From: Crotalaria pallida
Taxonomy: Eukaryota > Streptophyta > Magnoliopsida > Fabales > Fabaceae
Reading direction: 5' to 3'
Assembly: GCA_037953625.1 (NCBI GenBank)
Contig: CM075650.1
Coordinates: forward strand, 151,049,706 to 151,113,705
DNA: 64,000 nt
The translations under genes were made by a program, and so were the position numbers. The notes beneath the pieces were generated by a model. The model made no database searches. It was given only the letters and a program-made list of their open reading frames with translations, and was not told where the DNA came from. This document shows, piece after piece, positions 34,122 through 45,000 of the stretch; position 1 is the stretch's first letter; each line of letters begins with the position of its first letter.

Positions 34122-35509
34122 ACTCGAGTATTATTCTGGATACTCGAGTATTTTGGACAGAGTTGCACGAGTTAGTGCGTTTGGTGAGTCACCACCAACG
34201 ATTTTCGTGTGTTGACACGAAATCGTCTTCCTCAACACTTCATCTGCGTCGTGTCGCCATGCATGGACATTCTCCTTGTCTATAAAAGCCAATCAACACC
34301 GAATTCGTGAAGTATTTGGCCAAATTTGGGTTTGTTGATTAAGTTAGGGTTCCTGAGTTCGAGCGATTGATTCTCCCTCTGTGTTCTGATTCAAATCACA
34401 AACGATACACCAATACAAAGCTCACATCACGAGCTTTGTATAGACACCAAATTTGTGAGCTAAGAGTGAGTGTGGTAGAAGAATCAAGGCTTGGAAGTGG
34501 AAGCTGTTTCTTTCAAGTCTTTGTTTGGAGCTCACTTTGATTCCAATTTCTGGTAAGCTCACGAGTCTTTGGAGTCTCAATTCGATTCCTTTAGTTAGTA
34601 TGTGTTGCATAGAGTCTAGAAAAACTAAATTCCCCAATTCTTATCTCTGTTTCATGTGTAAACCAATTCAATCTTGATGCTGCACTCAAAACTGTCTTGC
34701 ATGTGGTGCTCAAAGTGGTTTTTGGTGTTGGAGAGCTTTTCTTTGGAATCTTCTGTTGGTACACGTCTGAGAGGTAAGGGGAAGTTGTTTTATGCACTAG
34801 ATAGAGTTTGAATTCCATTATTTTCATTAGAGAGCCACCAAGAGGCTCTAAGGGCTTAGATTGAATAGGAACTTTGGTTTGGAGACCAATTCATGCTCAA
34901 TGAATATTTTGAGCAAGTTTCACATGATGCATGCAAGCTGCAATGAGCACTATTTCATGAGTTTGTTGATTATTTTGCAATTTGAGGTGTTAAGTTGTGG
35001 AAATATATATTTTATGCATGATCTCATGATTCTCTATCAAATTTGTAATTTGATATGAATTGAGTGTTGTAACATGTTTAATATATGGTATATAAACTCT
35101 GTTGATCATTGGATTGGATTAAAAATGGTTAGAATTGAAAATGGTTTGTTAAAACCAAGTTTCCAGTCTACTCTGTGATGAAAGACTCGAGTACTTGGCT
35201 TGATACTCGAGTAAAATTTTGGCAAAATAGTGTATTTGGTGTTGAAACACTCGAGTATCGGGCCCAGGACTCGAGTAATAACTGACTCATGGGGATCTCT
35301 TAAGTTAAACGACTCGAGTAATGCAGGGGTCACTCGAGTGTTCTGGAATTGATGAAGAACACTCGAGTAACTCATGAATCACTCGAGTACTTTTATGAAT
35401 CTGAAACCCAAATCCCCAGAAAGACATGAACACTCGAGTATTCTGAGTAACACTCGAGTAATCTGGAAATAAGTGAAGAACACTCGAGTAGTCTGAAGAT
35501 CACTCGAGT
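34122..35509. repeat. Seven ACTCGAGT palindrome pairs, 20-bp spacing
   Basis: ACTCGAGT starts at 34122/34142, 35185/35205, 35249/35269, 35312/35332, 35361/35381, 35432/35452 and 35482/35502. Every pair is exactly 20 bp apart start to start. Pair-to-pair distances vary (49-71 bp in the main cluster). The first pair lies upstream of the TATA box; the other six lie ~0.9-1.2 kb downstream of it. Each pair can fold as an 8-bp stem with a 12-nt loop. One solitary match elsewhere was seen at 11046. Confidence 0.97.
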
Positions 35510-36249
35510 AGTTCACCCAGAATAATTAAAATATCATTTTTAATTCTGAATCATTGATTAATACTTAAGTGAAAATAATCCAAGGGATCAAAGACTTAAA
35601 AGGAACTTGATTGATGATATGATAAAGTTTTCATTGGAATGAGGTGACGCTGCTCGGGTGGCACGTCGGGTATTATTAACAAGAAAAACATCAATCAATT
35701 CCTTTAAGCAAAAAAAATGATGCATTCATTTTGGAGTTCGGATGGTAGGTCGTTTATCATGTTTTGGTAACATGTGGAGGGCCTCTGGGAGTGCCAATTA
35801 CGCTTGCTTGATGACACGTTGACGACGTGGTCGGCTTAGTGGATGCCGATATGGTTATACCGTTTGGATGACGGTCCGTTTGGATGACGGGATGTGCTCG
35901 GGTGGCACGGATTCCAAGCTTGTCGTGTACATTCTTGGTGAATGTACGAAATGTTGTATACCTAGGAATACAACGCACGGTTGAGTGCTGGGTTGTCAAG
36001 GATGGACGTCAGAGAGTTTCATAGATTGACGGAGATAGGCTTGAGGGCTAAATTCATGCATCATGCCACTCATTTAAATTAAGTGTGATAAATGAAACAA
36101 GTATGAGCATCCTACTTGCATCCTATTTCTGCTAAGTGCTAAATGTGTTTGTTGCTTATTGTTGCATGTTTATACCTTTATATTAATCATGTATTTCTGC
36201 TCTATTGATTATGTGTATAGAAATGCTTACCCCTATGCCCTTGTAGGCG

Positions 36250-36720
36250 ATGTCTCGATACATCGCTTGCATCAAGATCCGGCCACTTCCTAGTGGCACA
36301 TGGATCTATGAGGACCATCGCGCGGTGTTCGAGGGAGAGGTAGAGATTACCTTCTACCACCCGAACCCGCTGATTCGATTTCGTCCTCGTAGATTTAGGA
36401 TTCTCATCATATACACTATGCACGTACCCCCGTTTTACACATATCATGGACCACTTCCCACACGGCCAGCTCGCTCTTATCACAGTTTTCGTTTCAGACC
36501 TACCCGTTCACACCCTTTTTCCTCGAGAGTCGTCCGCGAGGATACTCCCCCTTCTGATCCGAGGAGTCCAGTCAGGGTCACACCATCTCCTGACCCCGTA
36601 CCCAGTGGTAGGGTACACTCTCCATCGGATGAGATCGAGGAGGATCCCGTGGAGGACGAGAGCGGAGGCGAGCCTGTCGTTCATTCCACCGGGAGTCAGT
36701 GGAGGGATGATGATCCCTAG
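36250..36720 (+). CDS. Arg/Pro-rich open frame inside the LTR
   Basis: 156 codons from an ATG at 36250 that follows a possible splice acceptor (…CCCTTGTAG at ~36246). The product is rich in Arg, Pro and Ser (SYHSFRFRPTRSHPFSSR) with an acidic tail (DEIEEDPVEDESGGEP). No known domain is recognised. GC content is higher than the rest of the LTR. An LTR-like block on the minus strand near 60.97-61.02 kb also ends a short acidic frame after a 3'-splice-like site, so such tails may be a feature of this retroelement group. It could be a retroelement accessory ORF or incidental. Confidence 0.35.
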   Translation: MSRYIACIKIRPLPSGTWIYEDHRAVFEGEVEITFYHPNPLIRFRPRRFRILIIYTMHVPPFYTYHGPLPTRPARSYHSFRFRPTRSHPFSSRVVREDTPPSDPRSPVRVTPSPDPVPSGRVHSPSDEIEEDPVEDESGGEPVVHSTGSQWRDDDP

Positions 36721-37456
36721 ATGCGTGTATATGGTACATGATGAGGATCAGGGGATCCGGTGAGAGGATGTTGAGGAAGAGATTCTGCTGCTGCTGCTGT
36801 TGATGATGATGATGTTTTCTTTTGCTACCTGGAGACTGCTACTACCATCACTACTACTACTGCCGTTACCAGATCTATGTGACCACCTCTAGAGTCTATA
36901 TATTTTTGAGATGTATATATTGTAGATATATCTTTGAGTACTCTAGGGTCATGGTTTTATTTTGGACATAGGTCTTTATGGACTTGTATATGGATCTTGG
37001 AGACTTATGCTGGGACTATGTATCACTTGACTCTTTTCACCTATATATATATATATAATCTATGTTTATACTACTATTGGTTACATAGTCCTACAATTTC
37101 CGCTTACTCTGATTTCACCTATTAAAAGAATTCGGCTACAAAGGAATTAAATGGTAACGGTTTTACTAACGAAAGAAAAGATGGCATCGCTTACTTTCTA
37201 TCGGATAAATATGATTTCAACACGAATGCTATCCAGTTTGTGAAAAGGTTTTAGAGAATGCCGATTTCAACACAATTGTTTAAAATGATATAGAATTTCT
37301 TCTCCAAGAATTCCATGTTTGGATTTGTGCACCCGCCTAAGAAAAGAAAATTTTATTTCCACATTTTCTTATATAATCACAAGTCCATATAATTTATCAA
37401 GTAATACTTAACTATTGTAATATTTACTTGGTCTGGGAAAAGGGTGCCACAAAATA

Positions 37457-38136
37457 CATTATGTTCTTTAATGAACTAATGAACTCTCATGATGAAATAC
37501 ATTAGAATATGATGAAATACATTAAAGAACATTGAAGGACATTAATGAAAAAGAAGAAATATTTGGGTTTAGGGTGAAATACATTATAATAACTTTAATG
37601 TTTTAAGGAACTCTCATGATGAAATACATTATAGTTTTTGTCCAATAGAACGGTATTTCCTGTTTGGTAGAATTAAAATATATTGCGTGCATCTGTGTTT
37701 TTCGAACAATGTTTTACTTTTGTTAATAGGTAATATGCCAAGATTACAAGTAAAAAATAAGCTCTTTAATAAAACATTCCATATTTATTTATTAATAGGT
37801 CTTATTCGCCTTAAACTATTTGCATCTCTACCTGAGTTGGGAGTGAATTAAGCAATGATGAATATAAATTTTTTTTGTTGTTAATTATTAATTTAATAAT
37901 GATATAAATAATATATATATATATATTTGGAAAATGCAGCATTATATGTGTGGAAAACTCCTACGGACTCTTGGGTTGGTTTAGGGTTAGGTATATTTAA
38001 TTGATAGCAGACAATTGTTTGACTTATTATGTGGGCCTAAAAAATGTTTGGGAAAGAGCAAGGGTTTTGGATTCTGAACCCTATTTTTTAGTTTTGAATC
38101 CCAAAATCTAAATATATCCCAAAATTATCCTTTTTC
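37457..38136. other. Short tandem duplications and AT-rich DNA
   Basis: 'aactctcatgatgaaatacatta' occurs near 37481 and 37611 and in part at 37506 and 33271, indicating small local duplications. No gene. Confidence 0.45.
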
Positions 38137-39440
38137 TGTTAAGAAACAATGTGTGAAGTTTTGATGACCATAAATAAAGCCTTGAGAAGGAGATCAAGCT
38201 CATGCATTCATCTAGGACAATCACATGTAAGGCACTGCATACCTAAAACTCGAGCTATGTTTTTAAACTAAGTATTATGGAAAAAAAAAGTAGTTAAAAA
38301 CTTTTCATAAACTATTATTATTAATCACGTAATTATGTGCCACAAATGTTTTTGATCAGTGTTCTAGCTATTTGAAATGAGAAAATATGTTTTTTTTATG
38401 AAAATATGATGAAAATAATCGATTACTATAACTGATGAATCAATTACTTTATAGCATCATATATACATTTTCTAGAGAGCTTGAATTAGAATCTTTTCAA
38501 CCAATGAATCGATTACTTTGTGGCACCATACAATTATTCAGAGAGTTTTGAATCATTACTATTATGGATGAATCGATTAATTTAAATTAAAAGTAATCGA
38601 TTACTTTTGGCATTAATCGATTACTTATTTAAAAAATCAAAATGACGATGCTAGATCAATTGTATTTATTACTTGGATTCTTTTTTGATTTCTTGTGCTC
38701 GACATCCTTATTAAAATGTTGAGAAATCATTTTTGAATAAACTCATTATATTCTCAGAATTTTAATCATATTTTTCGGAGCACACCTTTCAACTTTATCA
38801 TCATCTTTAAAGTTCTTCTTCATTATATACTTATCAAAAGCTTTAGTTTTTAGTTATACTCCTGCCATTATTTCTTCAATTTGTATTATATGCACTAGCA
38901 AGAGTGCTTTAATATTGTTACACATTCCTAGTCATTATTATAAGTGTAATAGGGCGAGGCATCCTATTGAGTTTTGGTTGAGATTCCTTGCAAACGGTGG
39001 GCCTCTTAGTTGTTTGGTATCCTTTAGTTGTTAAGGAGAGGTATCACTAGTGAAAGAAGGTGTGATATATTCGTTGTAATAGGGTGAGTCATCCTATTAT
39101 GAGTATTTAAGGTCCCTTGTGAAGGGTCTAATCCTAATAGTTTGCGGGATGCTCAGGAATTGTGTTGGGGTTTGTAACTTCAGTTGATCAATACAACAAA
39201 TTCGAAGCACGTTACAGAGGGCTTGGACGTAGGCCTCATTGGAGCCTGGACCTAGGATTCCCTAGGAAGGCCAATCCAAGATAAAAATTCGGTTTGCATT
39301 TTTGTTTATATTTTATCTCTTTATTTATCGTTGCGCTTATTTTTTATTGTCATCATTATCACTTCCGCAACGCAACTATTTATCTTTATTTGAATATACG
39401 TTTAATCTCGCCTTAACGTTTTCATACTTATTCATCAACA
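38137..39440 (+). mobile_element. Sirevirus-like (Ty1/copia) LTR relic
   Basis: Begins TGTTAAGAAACAATGTGTGA followed by 'agttttgatgaccataaataaa' and ends …TTATTCATCAACA. The 'TGTTxAG…gttttgatgA' start and the GC-poor 'tttatcgttgcgcttatttttta' end are typical of legume Sirevirus LTRs. No target duplication was found, and no gag/pol flanks it. It contains paired TAATCGATTA motifs at 38416-38623. Confidence 0.45.
38416..38623. repeat. TAATCGATTA-type palindrome pairs, 20-21 bp
   Basis: Motif starts: 38416 and 38437 (GAATCAATTA), 21 bp; 38506 (single); 38550 (GAATCATTAC, degenerate) and 38570, 20 bp; 38594 and 38614, 20 bp. Confidence 0.85.
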
Positions 39441-40380
39441 TTCTTCTATGCGCATAATCGTTTTCATAGTCATATGGCTTTTTCATTGCATATATTTTTA
39501 GAAATCTTTGAAAACGATTTCATTTATAAATTGCAAGTATTTTTATAAACACCCGATTTACCCTCCCTCTTGGATGATTGCTGGAAATTCCAACATCTTC
39601 CTCTAGCAACCACCCACGTCCACTCTCTTCTCTCCCTCTCTCCCCAAACTTCACCATCCTTTTTTTTCCACGTATCAAAGGAGTTCCTTCAAAAGATGAT
39701 GGCTTGTGAGATCCCAGCTTCAAGGAAGGCGACACAAGGGTGATGGTCGCTTCAAAAAGAGGCGGCGATGGAGTTTGCGACGATTGGGGGTTGCGAATCA
39801 ATACCCTTTTGTCTCGATCTCGATTTCTCGAGAGTTTAGGTTCACAATATGATTTTTTAAAAACTCCATTCGAAAAAACATTTTCGACCTGGGACTATCA
39901 GAAATGTTCTTAAACAGTACATCGTGAGCCATTGTTGCCTCTACTCGAATTACCATTAGAAACAATTTATGATAATTAAGGTTTAGAAATTGAGTTTGAC
40001 AAATCCCTATCGAATAAACGTTTCTTACCCTAGATTGTCGGAATTCATGGTGATAGTGGTGTTGTGTGGCTGCCAAGGGTTGCACCATTCTCTTCATAAT
40101 GGGGTTATGGTGACATGGGTGTTTGATGGTTCAATGGTGGTGCGGTTAGAGAAAGAAAGTGAAGGTATGTAAGAGAAGGGGGTTGCAATTTGGTTGAGGT
40201 TTCAAGTTGGAGGTTGAGAAGGAGGGTTGAGGTGTTGGTTGAGAAGGTAGAAGGGAGAGAGAGCGTGAAGGTGTGTGAGAGAAGCAAGATGTATTTTATG
40301 TTTTTCAATATTTTAATGGGGTTCAGAATTAATTTTATATGGTTTAAAATTAAAAACTCAAAGAGTAATACTATTTACCT
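39441..40380. other. Intergenic, no recognised gene
   Basis: Less AT-rich than its surroundings. Several short overlapping open frames on both strands (39520-40308) have no family similarity; a decayed gene or repeat is possible. Confidence 0.3.
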
Positions 40381-40452
40381 GTGTTGCATGAGTAAGGGTA
40401 CAGGTACGAAATATGACATTTTTTAAAAAACTAAGGTACGGATAAGTAGTTA

Positions 40453-40496
<44 letters not shown>

Positions 40497-40800
40497 AAAA
40501 AATTGAAAAAGGCAAACTCAAACAAAGGAGATGCAAATAAATGAACTGCAAACTCAAGTAGGAAATTAGAAGAAATAAGAATAACAAGGCCACAAGGAAA
40601 AACCAAAAAACCGAATCGAACCACAAAAAAGCAAAAAATCGAGTCAAACGGCAAATACCAATAAAAAACTGCAAAAAATTGTACCCAAGCATAACTCGAA
40701 CCATACCTAGCTATACCTATTTTTTTAAATTTTTTTTAATCCAGTACGTATCTAGACGTAAGCCGTATCCATACCCGATAGGCGTACGCCTAGAAAACTA
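40380..40800. repeat. Repeat with GTAC-rich ends and a (TA)n core
   Basis: Ends 'gtaagggtacaggtacg' and '…cccgataggcgtacgcctag' surround a pure (TA)n run at about 40457-40490. Related in style to 12425-12812. Boundaries uncertain. Confidence 0.4.
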
Positions 40801-42057
40801 AAATACCCCATATTTTAGAGCTATTGACCATAAAGGTCCTTCAACAGGAAGTGGCAAGTCAAACGTAGGTACCACTGCTGGTATCGTATCCATAAGGGAC
40901 CATGAGAAGCTACACTTTAAAACTATGAGCAGAATCTAGCATATAGAACATTGCACAGGAAACCTCATACCACATAATATTAGTCTGATAAAGGAAACAA
41001 ACTCCATAAATTGTTTTGCTAATAACTGTTTTAAGGAAAACATATAATCCCATCAGCAAGAACCAAGAGTTTAAGGAAATCAAACTTAAACGACAAGAAA
41101 CTAAGGAAATAAACTGATAAACCACTAGAGAATAGCTTTAAATAGTTTTGCAAAGAGTTGTAACTCTAGACAGGGGTGGCAAACTGAAGATAACACATTT
41201 ATCTGAACAGCCATAATCCCTTCTTCATCAAATGGCACACCTTAGACCAGAGGTGGGAAATTAGCATCATTAAGTATTGGCACGTCGTCTTGATTACGTG
41301 TCCTGTTGAATGCAATAATTAATCATTATAAAGGTCACATAAAATTCTGATAAAGATACTAACACAAAATCATCTATAATAATGTCACATTCTACAATAG
41401 CAATTCAAACACTCTTATTTACCAAAAAAAAAATTCAAACACTCTTGAACCTAACGCCATCAATTATGAACACTATGGTATATTATTTGGTGCTACATTC
41501 CCTTTCTCATTTCCATGTTAAGTGTCACAACAAAGGCCAGCTAGACATTGCAGGTGGGGGAAGATACTCTTATCATGCAAAGAACACTGTTAGCAACTAA
41601 GATTACTATCACTAATGTTTTGATAAAGAAAATTTTCTAGTGAGGGCAACATGTACAGATACAAATTAGGCATCATCAAGAACAAAGTTCACTAAATTAA
41701 GTTAATATATGAGATTACAAAATATTTTAAGGAAAAAAAAACACAAATGGCAGGAAACTAAGACTGAAACTGAGCTGATTAAGCAAATACTAAACTAAGA
41801 TACTTGAGATTAGTTGGTTTTATAGGCTTCAATAATTGAGTATCCAACTATTATCTATGCAGTCTAAGCTATGAATTGCAACAATTGAGATCAATTAAAC
41901 CTCAAATTAATTTCAATAGCAATTGAGGTCATTAAACCTCAAATTAATTGCAACATCAATTGAGATCACATCAATAAAAACAATTTATTTAAGGGGGAGT
42001 GAAATAAGCATAGCACTGGCACAAAATAGAATAGAAAGTTGAAAAAAAAAATCAGCC
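40800..42057. other. Downstream flank of the nucleotidyltransferase gene
   Basis: Contains the probable 3'UTR of the minus-strand gene. A small tandem repeat at 41876-41967 repeats 'caattgagRtca' and 'taaacctcaaattaatt' two to three times. No other gene seen. Confidence 0.4.
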
Positions 42058-45000
42058 TTACCCTGGTGAATGAGGATTTGATGTCTGAATTGGAGAAGGA
42101 TATGCAGAACTGTTTCCAACATTTATCAAATTATAAAGGGCACTTCTTGAGCTTTCACCTTCATGTGATGCAGCTGCATTTGGACCTAAGAATCCCCTTC
42201 CTACTATAATGGTCAGGCAAAGACATTGGTTAAACAGTTAAAAAAAGAATTGTCATTAGGAAATGCTATACTTAAATTATTGAAAAGTGATATAGTTAAT
42301 TTTCTAATAACCTTTTTTATTCTTTAATAAGTACAGGCATGGGTTGGCAACTCTCATATATTAAATATACTAGTTATTAATAAAAGTCTATCTTTTTTAT
42401 TCCTCAATCAGAAGCATTCACTATCTTATCCATGTATAAATAATTTGATCAATTCAAAAAGAGTAGTGGATATAGCTCACCACGTCTCACATTTCGTGGT
42501 GCAAGATTGTTATCTAGCACCATAGGATCAGAAATGTTGTGAAAGCGAGGAGTAATTTCGATAGCATCACGTCGACTCCAGTCACGGCGTCTCGTGCCAG
42601 GACCGCAATCACCATACTGAAAGTAGTGACTGTTTCTGCTAAACCTATCCCCTGAATGGTTGTAATCATCATGATATCGGTTCCTTTCCCCGGAATAGTT
42701 ATAATCCTCATGAGACCGGTTCCTTTCCCTCCTTTCCCTCCTTTCCCTTGAATAGTTATAATCATCATGAGACCTGTTCCTTTCCCTTGAATAGTTATAA
42801 TCATCATGAGACCGGTTCCTTCCCCTTGACTCCCTTGAATAGTTATAATCATCATCATGATATTGGTTCCTTTCCCTTTCCCTTTCCCACCTGTATTGAT
42901 TCCTTTCCCTTTCCCATCTGTTGTATCCCTCCTCATTTCTGGTATTCCAATTACTCCTTCTCCTGGCATACCTATTCTGTAAATTCAATATTAAAAGCAT
43001 GTTATGCTATATAAAAAATTTTAAGACCAAAAAAATCTCACAAGCAATTAATAAGATGGAATCAAACCACACAAAGTGAAAATAATTAGACCCTTCATGT
43101 ATCACACCAAACAAGGCATATGTTTTTAGAATTTAGTCTATTTAGCTTGATCAAGCCAGAAAAGATAAAAAAAAGCTTCACAATAAATAGCACATTATAG
43201 AGATATTAACTAACCTGGTAGCTTATTGGGTCTGGCAGGAATGTACCGGTCCCACTTCTTCTATAATCCTGAGTCCAATCAACATTCTGGCTATTAGGAT
43301 ATGCTGGGAAGGGTTGAGGAAGTTGGATTGGCGTACTAGAACTTAGGGGAGGACCATGAGTCATGTTCACAGAATCTGGAGGTCTCCTAGGAGCAACATC
43401 CCTAGGAGAATGTGCCGGCTGAGGTGGATAATAGAGTGGAGGTAAAACAACAGGAGGTTGATGAGGTAAAGACACTTGTTGTTGTACTTGTAAATTCTCA
43501 CAATACCTTCCATATTGCAGATTCATCCAATGGAAATCAAAATCAGCTTTCATAATATCTATCACTTGTCCCTCTCTTACCAAATCAGGCTGCGAAGTTT
43601 CATCCTGTCTTACCAAATCAGGCTGTGAAGGTTCATCAGGAATAGGCAGGGGAAAAGGATTTAACATTCTTGATTGCTGACCAGGGTACATGTTCATTTG
43701 AGGATTGATTAGATCAGGATTCATGTCCATAGGAAGATTATTGAATGGGAAACTGGTAGTAGGCTGAAATGGTGGTCTCGAGGGACCAGGAGCAAACAAC
43801 GACGACCCTTGGTTATCCACTCTCATGCTTGTACCAGGACTAAACCATGATGAAATAGGCGCAGCCATTGGCCCTTGCCAATGACCGGCTGATTGATTAA
43901 CATGAACATTTGAAGTAGTGATTCCAGTTATGTTCTGAGCCGAGTGTCTGGTAGTGTCAACAAGTTGAGAGTTCCTTGAGCTTGAAGGCAAACCAAGATC
44001 ACGATCATTGACTCTTCTGACAGGCGTATCACGATCACTCTCATTTTCTCTGGTCACCCATCTAAGTTGAGTAGTATCCCAATATAGTGTTGGCAAGTGA
44101 TTAGTACTTGAACTAGCCTGGAAAGCTGGACTATTAGAGCTGGAAGCACCGTCCGTGTGTTGCGCAAACCAGAAACTTTCATTGATGTTGCCATGATCTA
44201 AATAACCTGGTACAAAATTATACTGAAAGGGTCTAGGAACGGGAGGTAGACCCTGAGAATAAGGGATGTAGTAGCTCCAAGGGAAGACAGGGGAAGAGGC
44301 ATTCATAGGAGGAACGCCAAATGGTCTGGCTTGTTCGAAACCGGGTGGTAGCGGTGGAAGAGGGAAACCAAATGGTGGTGGTGGCGGCGGTGGTGGAATA
44401 AAAACAGCTGGTAGTTGTGGAGGTAAATGTAGGTTACTTACATTCACAATGATGGGAGGTGATGTTTGAAGATATGCATTAAGAAGTTGATTCCTGTAAG
44501 TGTTTGTAAGAAAGAAAAGATCACACTCTTGATGATTCATCAACCTCATCATTCCCTCATTAGCAGGTAGGCCAAATCCATTATTTTCACCAAAGCCAAA
44601 TGCATTTGAAGTCTGCCCAAAAGAATGCTGATTTTGCATGGCATAAACTTCATTTGATGGATGTATAACACATGTAGGCATGGCTTGAACTTCATTTGAT
44701 GGAGGATACATAGGACCCTTGCCTCTATCATCATGTTCACTTCTAATGTTACTAGATGATGCACTAGAGGCAGAAGCTTCAGGCATAGGGTTATTGTTGA
44801 GACTAAGAGAAGGTTGGGCCTGCTCAACCTGAAATTCATTCTGTGTTGGATTCTCAGGAATATCACCATCTCTCACAAACAAATTGTAAACGCTTAAATC
44901 CAACCAGTGACCATGCCCATGTGCGTCCCATGTGTGCTTGAAAAAATAATCAAATTCAGGTGTTATTTTCTCTTTTGGGCAATCAAGCAATCTCTTTATC

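Larger units (their letters stand above)
33859..37451 (+). mobile_element. Solo-LTR-like insertion (TGTAACATCCC…GGGTGCCACA)
   Basis: A 3,593-bp insertion with ends TGTAACATCCC and GGGTGCCACA (imperfect inverted termini). It is flanked by a perfect 5-bp duplication AAATA (33854-33858 and 37452-37456). A TATA box TATAAAAG at 34281-34288 marks a likely LTR promoter. No protease, reverse transcriptase or integrase is present, so it is read as a very long solo LTR of a Ty3/gypsy-type element. It holds a 156-codon open frame near its 3' part and the array of paired ACTCGAGT palindromes. Confidence 0.8.

Noticed and set aside
38137..39440. TSD for the Sirevirus-like LTR
   Set aside because: Flanking 'ttttc' and 'ttctt' do not match, so ends were left approximate.
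40358..40704. Overlapping hydrophobic ORFs with YIYIYI runs
   Set aside because: Created by the (TA)n microsatellite.
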